Of a DNA stretch of 64,000 bases, positions 36,091 to 42,833 are shown one piece after another; within the stretch, counting starts at the first letter, position 1, and each line of letters starts with the position of its first letter. Origin of the DNA: SIG589 sp964566175 (GTDB taxonomy: Bacteria; Bacillota; Clostridia; Oscillospirales; Acutalibacteraceae); the NCBI GenBank assembly GCA_964566175.1, contig CAZMHU010000001.1:1-64000 (forward strand), given 5' to 3'. The translations under genes and the position numbers were made by a program. The notes beneath the pieces were generated by a model that did no database searches, was not told the origin of the DNA, and saw only the letters and a program-made list of their open reading frames with translations.

Positions 36091-36257
36091 AATAAATTCT
36101 CCTCGAATGCAGAAATGCAGATATGTATTTAAATTATTTTATGTAGCCGTCAAAGCACAACGGTGCACGAAGTGCGCTCGGCACAGCCGCGATTTAGCCG
36201 TTCAATGTTCTCTCAGGCGTAGAACGGCTTGCGAAGCAAGGCTTTCGCAAACGCCGT
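36091..36257 (-). promoter_or_regulatory. Long structured leader of the miaB cluster
   Basis: From the predicted start near 36257 to the miaB start there are about 165 untranslated bases, much more GC-rich than the flanks. Several inverted repeats are visible on the minus strand: GCGAA/TTCGC, an 8-bp perfect AGCCGTTC/GAACGGCT pair and GCAC/GTGC. No known riboswitch or T-box family is recognised. It could be a regulatory leader or a genomic repeat element. Confidence 0.45.
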
Positions 36258-36479
36258 GAGGTTATTATACCGCAAAGCAATATTTTCTTCAAGTAAAATA
36301 TTATATAAAAGCGGTAGTATAGAACCGATATTAACCATTTAGACAAAACTAAATATTAAATTGCAAGTGAATAAGTTCGACATTGCACCGGACTCGTTTG
36401 TTTTTTGTTTCAAAAAAATTATTTCGTTGTAATAATAAATAATATTTCTTTTATACAATACAACACCATACGCACCAAA
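36258..36479. other. AT-rich intergenic stretch before the reverse transcriptase remnant
   Basis: Apart from the miaB promoter (36264-36292), this region is AT-rich and holds no ORF of note. An inverted repeat at 36466-36499 reaches into the end of the reverse transcriptase pseudogene. Confidence 0.5.
36264..36292 (-). promoter_or_regulatory. Promoter of the miaB-to-transketolase cluster
   Basis: On the minus strand TTGAAG (36287-36292), a 17-bp spacer and a perfect TATAAT (36264-36269). It is the only strong promoter I found upstream of the 18-kb collinear cluster. Confidence 0.85.
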
Positions 36480-36499
36480 TTAGGTGAGTATGGTGTATT
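36466..36499 (-). repeat. Inverted repeat at the 3' end of the reverse transcriptase remnant
   Basis: A 14-base arm pair (ACACCATACTCACC with GGTGCGTATGGTGT on the minus strand, one mismatch) around a 6-base loop that contains the stop codon. No clear T run follows, so it is not a typical terminator. Confidence 0.6.
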
Positions 36500-37540
36500 T
36501 ATACATCAATTCGTCTTTTGTCTTTAGAAACCACTTGTTTTGCGGTTCACCCTGTAAAACATAGTTAAATTTTTCGATTAAATGATTATAATATCTTTCA
36601 ACGTCAGCGACACCATATTTGATATACTCTCTTTTTCGACCTTCTAAAACTGCATTTTCAAAGCCGAATTTTAAAGCATAATAAATTTCTTGGCGAAGGT
36701 TACGTTTATAGTCTTTAGAAACGGCAACCTTTTCATTTACCGTAAACTCTGTAACCCTTTGAGCAGAAGCGTTTGAAATGAATTTTGTCTTGCTTTCATT
36801 AACCGTAAATCCGCGGCGATTTAGCATATCACAAGCCTTGAAGTAAATATTTTTGCAAGGGAATATCAGCCGAAAATGTTAAATCATCACAATAACGAGT
36901 ATATGTTATATATTTCTCTCTGCACCAGTTACCTAAAATATCATCAAAATTCTTCATTACGATATTAGATAGAGCGGAAGAGGTTGGCGCACCTTGCGGC
37001 AAAACATCATCTTTACAACAAAGCGATGTTAAAATTGCTCCTATTTGAGCGGGATACATTTTAGAATTAAAAGCAGAAGATATAACTTGCAAATATGTTA
37101 TACTTCCAAAAAAAATCATAAATATCCATTTTCAAAAGATATTTATGATTTGTGTGTGGGTCGGCGTTGCTTTTAAGTTTTTTACCCGGAATATACGCTG
37201 TGGCAAATTCGGAAATCGAAATTTTATATAGTATTTCTTCCAAAATTCGCCGTTGATAAAATTTAAAATGTGTACTCGGTGCGTGAATTATTCTTTTTCC
37301 GCCGCCCCGTTTATTTAAAACAATTCTTTTATAATGTTTATCTATATTTCATATGGTATCAAAAACGTTTTTATTAAGGTCACGCAACAAAGCAGATAAT
37401 TGATAAGTATCGTTTATAAAAGGAACACTATATTTTTTATAATGTTCTATAACCATATCTGCCGCTTTGAAAAATCCGTATTTTTTAAGAAAATACATAT
37501 CCTGTGAATCAAAAGAAACGGTAAATTTTTTGACTTTCAT
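36480..37540 (-). pseudogene. Retron-type reverse transcriptase, inactivated
   Basis: Read as one piece this encodes a retron-like reverse transcriptase of about 352 residues. Family motifs, in order: RGGGKRIIHAP and LEEILYKI, the retron-type NADPH region (LKSNADPHTNHKYLLKMDI), the catalytic DIYDFFGSIT, LPQGAPTSSALSN, YTRYCDDLTFSAD (YxDD class) and GFTVNESKTKF. Then comes QRVTEFTVNEK, where the retron VTG is changed to VTE. Three lesions break it: an in-frame TGA at 37349-37351 (expected Trp), one extra base in a run of eight T at 37108-37115, and one extra base in a run of five A at 36850-36854. The start at 37540 has GGAGG five bases upstream. The region is much more AT-rich than its neighbours, suggesting transfer. 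Confidence 0.88.
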
Positions 37541-37550
37541 ATTTTCCTCC

Positions 37551-37584
37551 ATAAAAACACACCCCGAACCGTTGGTTCGGGGTG
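37551..37584 (-). terminator. Intrinsic terminator after the SGNH/cell-wall-binding gene
   Basis: An 11-bp perfect stem (37560-37570 with 37574-37584) and a 3-base loop, then TGTTTTTAT on the minus strand. It lies 10 bp after the stop of the large surface protein gene and ends directly at the ribosome site of the reverse transcriptase remnant. Confidence 0.92.
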
Positions 37585-37594
37585 CTAATTTTAT

Positions 37595-40500
37595 TTACGC
37601 CATTGCGCCTGATGCTGTAATCCGGTTGTTTCCTATATAGCAGTTAGTAGCCATACTACCGCCCGAATAGAAGTAATACCAGTTTCCCGATATATACTGC
37701 CAGCCGGTTTGCATTACGCCACCGGCGTTCAAATAGTAATACGCTCCGCTGACGTATATCCAACCTGTTTGGTATGCTCCGTCAGCACCTACATAATAGT
37801 ATGCTCCATTGTAGTACACCCAAGTGTTTACTGCCATCTTGCCCGAAGCGTCGAGCCAGAAGTTGCCTACCCAAGTATTAGCTGCCATACTTCCGCCTGA
37901 TGTCAAGTAATAGTATGCTCCACCAATATACTGCCAGCCGGTCTGCATTACGCCGGCTGCGTTGAGGTAATAATACGCTCCGCCGAGGTAGAGCCAACCT
38001 GTCTGATACGCTCCGTCAGCGCCGACATAATAGTATGCGTCGTTATAGTACACCCAAGAGTTCACTGCCATCTTGCCCGAAGCGTTGAGCCAGAAGTTTC
38101 CGAACCAAGTATTAGTCACCATACTGCCGCCTGCGTTGAAATAATACCAACTGCCGCCTATACCCTGCCAGTTTGTGAGCATCTTGCCGTCGGTGTCGAG
38201 ATAATACCATACACCGCCGAGACAAAGCCAACCGGTTTCCATAACACCGTCGGTTCCGAGGTAGTAATACGTTCTGTCTAAATAAAGCCAGCCTGTCTGC
38301 ATTACGCCTTTTTTGTCGAAGTAATAACGGTTTCCGTCAACAGTAACCCAAGCGTTGCTGTAACGAACGTTATTACAATCGTTGCATACGGCGTCTAAAT
38401 CGTTATCATAAGTATGACCGGAAGTTTTTCTCTCCTCGTGACAGATATTGCAATCGCTGTCACAGGGACCGTCATAAACGTGATTAACACATTTACTGAG
38501 TGCCGAAATCATAACCTGTGAATAAATTCTGCAACCGAAATCGTTTGCGTGGTTATAGTTGTTTTCAAACAAATCTGCTGTTTCTTTGCTCTTTGCAATG
38601 TCAACAAATATGCTAGTGAGGCTCGTTGCGGCTGTGTTGGTGTTTTCAAGTGCTAACTCTCTATGAGCCGCTTCATATGCCAAAAGTGTTTCGGTATCGT
38701 AAATTTTCGCATAGGGGTTTGTGCTGTTTGCGCCGTAAAGCAATACAGACGCTGTCGGGCATTTTGCCTTAAACGCATTTATTATTGCCTGCTCATTGGA
38801 CTTAAAGGTAGCGGCGGTAACACCCGCACCGTTGTCGTTAATACCCCAGCCGAGCAAAAGCAAATCAACATTTGTGTTCTTTAAAAGTTTAAAGCGTGCC
38901 TCGAAATTATTTTTGCCCCAGTTGGAATCTTTACCGCCGAGGGAAAGATTTTCCCAAGTTATCTTTGCGGTCGGATATTCCTTTTTAAGGCCGTCGATAA
39001 ACATAGTCATCCAGTTTGGAGCAAAGGGAGCGGTATAGAGTCCGCTTTCGGTGGTCGTGCCGTCATTTTTATCGGTATAAACATCGGTCTTGCCGCCGCT
39101 GATACTCCAACCCGAAGTCATTGAATCGCCGTAGAATACAATATGAACGTCCTTGCCGTTTTTTAGTTTTTCAAAAACGGTGAGTTGACCGTCAACGGTT
39201 TCCTGTTTTTTACCGCTGTAGCCTTCTTCGCCGAGGTCTTTCCAAGTCTTGCTGTGCTTGTATGTTACATCAACGGCAACGGTATAAAGACTTCCGCCGC
39301 TGTACTGTGTAACATAAATTCCCTCATCGTCCGACTCCCAAACGCCGTCGGTTGTTGTGGGAGTGCCGTATGTTTTTATAGATGAACCCTCAAGACGGAC
39401 AAGTTTTCCGTCACGAACTGCAAAATCCACGCCCTCGACAAAATAGTCATTGAGTGTATAGGTGCGTACCGAAACGATTTCGTCAATCGGGTAAAGAGTT
39501 TTAACCGCGCCTCTGCCCTCATAGAATACTACCGTTTCGTGATATACCGTATCGCCGTCCCAAACAGGAGTGTTATAAAGCGTATGGTCATATTTTGTGA
39601 GGTCGTTTCCGTTTTTGTCCTTGCCCGAAATCGGCAAATTTTCATCACCGTCACAAATAATCGTAATATCGCGCGAGTCGGTTAGTGTTACGGTATATTT
39701 TCCGTTTGTATCGGGTATTACGGTTTTTCCGTCATAAGTAACTGTGGCGTTCTTGCCCTCTGCCTTGCTCAAAGCAAAACTGTAATCCATTCCTTTTGAA
39801 ACAGGGCCGATGCCAACGCGTGTTGCGCGTACGCTCTCCTTGTTTATGAAGTTAACGTCGTCACTGTTTTCGAAAAATGCAATATTATCGAAATCGACAT
39901 CGCATCTTGCAAAGTTGTAACCGAATGCCAGCGCAACCGTGGGAGAGTCCATCTCGAAAATATTTTCGCAGGTTGAGCAGGTCGTATCCGAACCACTGTT
40001 GAATTCCAACGTAAATTCAAGCCAGCCGTCACCGCATAGATTTTTAATATCGTTCATCGATATTTGATGATTTTCCACGCTGTCTATGCCGCTATAAGTA
40101 TAAACCTTGGTGTCCCAAACGCCGACATCAATATCGTTATCGCCCTTGCTCATAGTCACATAAGTATCATCAGTGCGATCACTTACAGGGCGAATTGTGA
40201 TTTTCCAACTAGCGAGTTTAGGCCAGTTGCCCCAAGTTGTATTTCCGTCCTTGTTACCACCGACCATAACGGAAAAAATCGGCGTCTGAACTTTGCCGTT
40301 GCTATCAATCGAAGTCAAAGAATTTATTCGCATATTAAACGAGAGCGTATAATCCTTGTTCTTTTCGATTTTGACAAGCGGCTTTGTGTTCATAAGACAG
40401 TTGCCGCCAACCGTCATTTTAATACCGTTGCCGCTCATACCGGCGGTTGATGTGATAACATTGATATTTTTATTTCCGCAATAACTGTTAAAGTAATCAA

Positions 40501-41935
40501 GTCCAACTGTGCCGTTATCAAACGCACCGTCGGTAATTTGGTTGTTAATGGCGAATTTTGCAGTCAATCCAAGGCTGTTCGCTTTGGTTATTGTAAAGTC
40601 GGAATAGAGTTTTCTGTCCCCGCTATACCAACCGTCAAAACTGTTGCCGTAATACGGCACCGCCGTTACCGTGCTTGCGGTTTCGTTCTTTTTAATATAT
40701 CCGCCCTCACCCGAAAGCGCACCAACCATATACTTTGCGGTGTATTTGCCCTCGGTGTAAAAACTTTCCGTCGCATTGGAAGAAACTTTTATTCCTTTTT
40801 CGTCGTACCAACCCTCAAACTCATAACCGTTGTCGGCAACTGCGGTATAAGTTGTTATAGCCGCCTTTGAATAGGCTTCTGTTCCCTCTACCGTCTTGTC
40901 GGCGAATTTGTCAAATTCGCCGTGTACCGATACGTGAACAACCGAAAGCGGAGTTTTTTGCGCTGCAACAACCTTGCCGTTTTTCTCGGCAACAGCCGTT
41001 ACGGCGGTTGGAGCGGTTTTGGAAACTTCGGTAAAACTTACGTTATCAAGATAAAATTCAATATTGCCGTTATTATGACCGCCGATATCGAACCAAATTT
41101 TTGCGGTATCGGATTTATCCTCGAAAATTGTCGAGTCATCACCAGTATCGATATATGCCCAAACATCAGCCCAAGTATTTACTTTATCGGCATCATTGTT
41201 ATTCCAATTAATACGCTGACCGATAATATTGCCTCCGTTCGCCCTGGCACTGCCGGGCCAACTCGGATAATTTTTACCTTCCGATGTCCACGCAACGGTG
41301 ATTTTTTCAAAATTACCACACGCCGTCCAAGCGTTGGTAAACGATTTCTCGGCTTTGACACCGAGCGACAACTTTGAGTCCTCATACTTATCGGTTAAAT
41401 AATACGAAAAATGAAGAACGTATGACGTGTTTTTCTTTACGGTCAAAGGTGTATTCAAAAGATATGCGCTTGTGTTACTGCCCTCAACGGTTGCATAGAG
41501 TGCTTTTTTGCCGTGAATGACACTGTCACCGCCCGGTATATCCTTTAAAACGTTGTTTCTGCCCTTGCCCGAGCCGGACTGGAGATTGAAATAATCTACG
41601 CCCGCCGTCGTTCCGGATTCAAAACTTCCGTCCGGAATCTGATTATAAACATTAAACCTCGCTTCAAGGTCACCCGTAAAGTCGCCCGAATAATCGGCAC
41701 TATCGGACACCTTGGTGTCTGTTCCCTTTAAGTACCAACCCTTAAAGGTGTTTCCGTAATACGGACGTGCGGAAACGGTGCTACCCGCTGTGGCCGTCGC
41801 GGATAAAACATAGCCGCCTTCTGCCGCCGTCACGCCGACCGAAACGCCATCTGCCGCTGCGGGCAAAGCCGCAAGGCAGGAAAGCATACCCAAAATCAGC
41901 ATTACGGAGAGTAAAACGCTAATTGCTTTTCTCAT
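37595..41935 (-). CDS. Secreted SGNH-hydrolase-like protein with cell-wall-binding repeats
   Basis: A 1446-residue exported protein. A signal peptide (MRKAISVLLSVMLILGMLSC ..., cleavage probably after residue 28) is followed by two InlB-like/GW-containing beta repeats alternating with two lectin-like domains (NQIPDGSFESGT, NQITDGAFDNGTVG). An SGNH/GDSL esterase-like domain comes next (FYGDSMTSGW with Ser at about 938; His in NHANDFG at about 1129). After a Cys-rich linker (CDSDCNICHEER, VCNDCN), about twelve YYY-type cell-wall-binding repeats run from residue 1185 to the end. It probably deacylates or binds polysaccharide while held non-covalently in the wall. The start at 41935 has AGGAAG seven bases upstream. 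Single-gene transcript. Confidence 0.88.
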   Translation of the reverse strand: MRKAISVLLSVMLILGMLSCLAALPAAADGVSVGVTAAEGGYVLSATATAGSTVSARPYYGNTFKGWYLKGTDTKVSDSADYSGDFTGDLEARFNVYNQIPDGSFESGTTAGVDYFNLQSGSGKGRNNVLKDIPGGDSVIHGKKALYATVEGSNTSAYLLNTPLTVKKNTSYVLHFSYYLTDKYEDSKLSLGVKAEKSFTNAWTACGNFEKITVAWTSEGKNYPSWPGSARANGGNIIGQRINWNNNDADKVNTWADVWAYIDTGDDSTIFEDKSDTAKIWFDIGGHNNGNIEFYLDNVSFTEVSKTAPTAVTAVAEKNGKVVAAQKTPLSVVHVSVHGEFDKFADKTVEGTEAYSKAAITTYTAVADNGYEFEGWYDEKGIKVSSNATESFYTEGKYTAKYMVGALSGEGGYIKKNETASTVTAVPYYGNSFDGWYSGDRKLYSDFTITKANSLGLTAKFAINNQITDGAFDNGTVGLDYFNSYCGNKNINVITSTAGMSGNGIKMTVGGNCLMNTKPLVKIEKNKDYTLSFNMRINSLTSIDSNGKVQTPIFSVMVGGNKDGNTTWGNWPKLASWKITIRPVSDRTDDTYVTMSKGDNDIDVGVWDTKVYTYSGIDSVENHQISMNDIKNLCGDGWLEFTLEFNSGSDTTCSTCENIFEMDSPTVALAFGYNFARCDVDFDNIAFFENSDDVNFINKESVRATRVGIGPVSKGMDYSFALSKAEGKNATVTYDGKTVIPDTNGKYTVTLTDSRDITIICDGDENLPISGKDKNGNDLTKYDHTLYNTPVWDGDTVYHETVVFYEGRGAVKTLYPIDEIVSVRTYTLNDYFVEGVDFAVRDGKLVRLEGSSIKTYGTPTTTDGVWESDDEGIYVTQYSGGSLYTVAVDVTYKHSKTWKDLGEEGYSGKKQETVDGQLTVFEKLKNGKDVHIVFYGDSMTSGWSISGGKTDVYTDKNDGTTTESGLYTAPFAPNWMTMFIDGLKKEYPTAKITWENLSLGGKDSNWGKNNFEARFKLLKNTNVDLLLLGWGINDNGAGVTAATFKSNEQAIINAFKAKCPTASVLLYGANSTNPYAKIYDTETLLAYEAAHRELALENTNTAATSLTSIFVDIAKSKETADLFENNYNHANDFGCRIYSQVMISALSKCVNHVYDGPCDSDCNICHEERKTSGHTYDNDLDAVCNDCNNVRYSNAWVTVDGNRYYFDKKGVMQTGWLYLDRTYYYLGTDGVMETGWLCLGGVWYYLDTDGKMLTNWQGIGGSWYYFNAGGSMVTNTWFGNFWLNASGKMAVNSWVYYNDAYYYVGADGAYQTGWLYLGGAYYYLNAAGVMQTGWQYIGGAYYYLTSGGSMAANTWVGNFWLDASGKMAVNTWVYYNGAYYYVGADGAYQTGWIYVSGAYYYLNAGGVMQTGWQYISGNWYYFYSGGSMATNCYIGNNRITASGAMA
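37646..37879 (-). repeat. 234-bp tandem repeat, copy 2 (in the cell-wall-binding region)
   Basis: A 78-residue unit (NTWVGNFWLDASGKM ... SGGSMAT) directly following a near-identical copy at 37880. A shortened third unit follows to the end of the gene. Recombination between copies could change the number of wall-binding repeats. Confidence 0.85.
37880..38113 (-). repeat. 234-bp tandem repeat, copy 1 (in the cell-wall-binding region)
   Basis: A 78-residue unit (NTWFGNFWLNASGKM ... SGGSMAA) in the same frame and exactly 234 bp before copy 2. The two differ at roughly a dozen residues. Confidence 0.85.
40114..40175 (-). repeat. 62-bp segment shared with the small ORF at 46775
   Basis: About 49 of 62 bases match the segment at 46789-46850, in the same orientation and reading frame. 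Here it encodes DDTYVTMSKGDNDIDVGVWD inside the large surface protein; the other copy encodes DDICATMSNGDNDFDVSGWD. Confidence 0.6.
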
Positions 41936-41954
41936 AGTCATTCTTCCTTTCACA

Positions 41955-41981
41955 GCCCGACAAAGCAAATGCAAGTCGGGC
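41955..41981 (-). promoter_or_regulatory. Leader hairpin of the surface protein gene
   Basis: A 7-bp perfect GC-rich stem (41955-41961 with 41975-41981) and a 13-base loop, between the promoter and the ribosome site. No T run follows. It may stabilise or regulate the mRNA. Confidence 0.5.
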
Positions 41982-41994
41982 AATTTTCACCTAT

Positions 41995-42024
41995 ATAATA
42001 CAACCAGAGAATAACTTTTGTCAA
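41995..42024 (-). promoter_or_regulatory. Promoter of the SGNH/cell-wall-binding gene
   Basis: On the minus strand a perfect TTGACA (42019-42024), an 18-bp spacer and TATTAT (41995-42000), about 60 bp before the start codon. Confidence 0.8.
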
Positions 42025-42090
42025 GATTTATTGTTAAATTGCACAGTTTATACTTTAAAAAGCATATAGTTTTTTGTTTTTAAAAATGTT

Positions 42091-42130
42091 AAAAGCACCC
42101 CTGTACCTTAAAAAATACAGAGGTGCTTTT
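42091..42130 (-). terminator. Terminator of the metallophosphoesterase-lipoprotein operon
   Basis: A 15-base imperfect stem with one mismatch (42091-42105 with 42116-42130), centred on AAAAGCACC/GGTGCTTTT, ending in a T run on the minus strand. It lies about 20 bp after the lipoprotein stop. Confidence 0.8.
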
Positions 42131-42152
42131 TCATAGCGTTTTCCGCAACAGT

Positions 42153-42833
42153 CTATGCCGTTACCGACCAATAATTAACTTCAAGTTCGGATAACTCAAC
42201 GCTTGTGGAGGAGGTCGGAATATCAAAACGGTATGTTTTCGAAGTTCCACCGTCGATACTTCCGATTGTGATTTTTTCCTTCTTTAACTCTTTGCCGTTT
42301 TTGTCTTTGCAGATATAGCAAACCGACGTATCATCTTCGGGAACCCAAAGTTTAGAGGTGTTTTCAATCTCCAGAGTCACGGTATTTTCCGAAAGCGAAA
42401 CCGCCTTCACTCTCAGCCTTTCGTCAAGTCGATATCCGACAGTCGGCAAAGACACCTTTGTCTCTTCGGGAGTGTCTTCTTTGCTTTCATTACTGCTCAC
42501 AGGAGCCGATGTCTGTAAAGAGGAACTGTCGGCTTTTGCGCCGTTTTCTTTACTGCTTTCGGTATGTGACTCCGACGAATTTTCGGTTTTACTTGAAACC
42601 GAAACGTTATCCTTTACAACTTGCGAACTGCTCGACGGATTTTTATAACTCTCATTCTCGACGTTGTCGGGTTCGGACAAAACATCGGACACAACAGATG
42701 ATACATCTTTCGATGAAGTATCGTCAATGCTACCCTGCAATGTGCTTTTTTTACAACCGCCGAGCAACAGCGCAACCGCCGCCAACAAACACAAGATTAG
42801 GCAGTTTTTTACATATTTAAACTTCATAAGCAT
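42153..42833 (-). CDS. Putative lipoprotein with Ser-rich linker and C-terminal beta domain
   Basis: A 226-residue exported lipoprotein: basic N-terminus, hydrophobic stretch and lipobox LLGGC. About 100 residues of Ser/Glu/Lys-rich linker follow, as in spacers crossing the wall. A C-terminal domain of about 90 residues (VKAVSLSENTVTLEIENTS, YRFDIPTSSTSVEL) resembles FxLYD-type beta-sandwich domains. Start at 42833 (TAATG overlap with the upstream stop) or ATG at 42827. It is co-transcribed with the large metallophosphoesterase and may be its membrane-linked partner; that is inference. Confidence 0.8.
   Translation of the reverse strand: MLMKFKYVKNCLILCLLAAVALLLGGCKKSTLQGSIDDTSSKDVSSVVSDVLSEPDNVENESYKNPSSSSQVVKDNVSVSSKTENSSESHTESSKENGAKADSSSLQTSAPVSSNESKEDTPEETKVSLPTVGYRLDERLRVKAVSLSENTVTLEIENTSKLWVPEDDTSVCYICKDKNGKELKKEKITIGSIDGGTSKTYRFDIPTSSTSVELSELEVNYWSVTA

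Noticed and set aside
36829..37119. The reverse transcriptase pieces as separate small genes
   Set aside because: The pieces join in order into one protein with all family motifs once two single-base gains and a stop are allowed for; the internal starts have no ribosome sites.
37349..37351. TGA in the reverse transcriptase remnant as a recoded (Trp or Sec) codon
   Set aside because: TGA ends other genes here, such as yabP, and no selenocysteine hairpin was seen. Two further frameshifts in the same gene make decay the simpler reading.
37646..38113. Wall-binding repeats as a CRISPR array
   Set aside because: The units are 234 bp, coding and in frame, with no short palindromic repeats or unique spacers.
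42358..42648. Plus-strand ORFs opposite the Ser-rich lipoprotein linker
   Set aside because: They mirror the low-complexity linker of the minus-strand lipoprotein gene and show no start signals.
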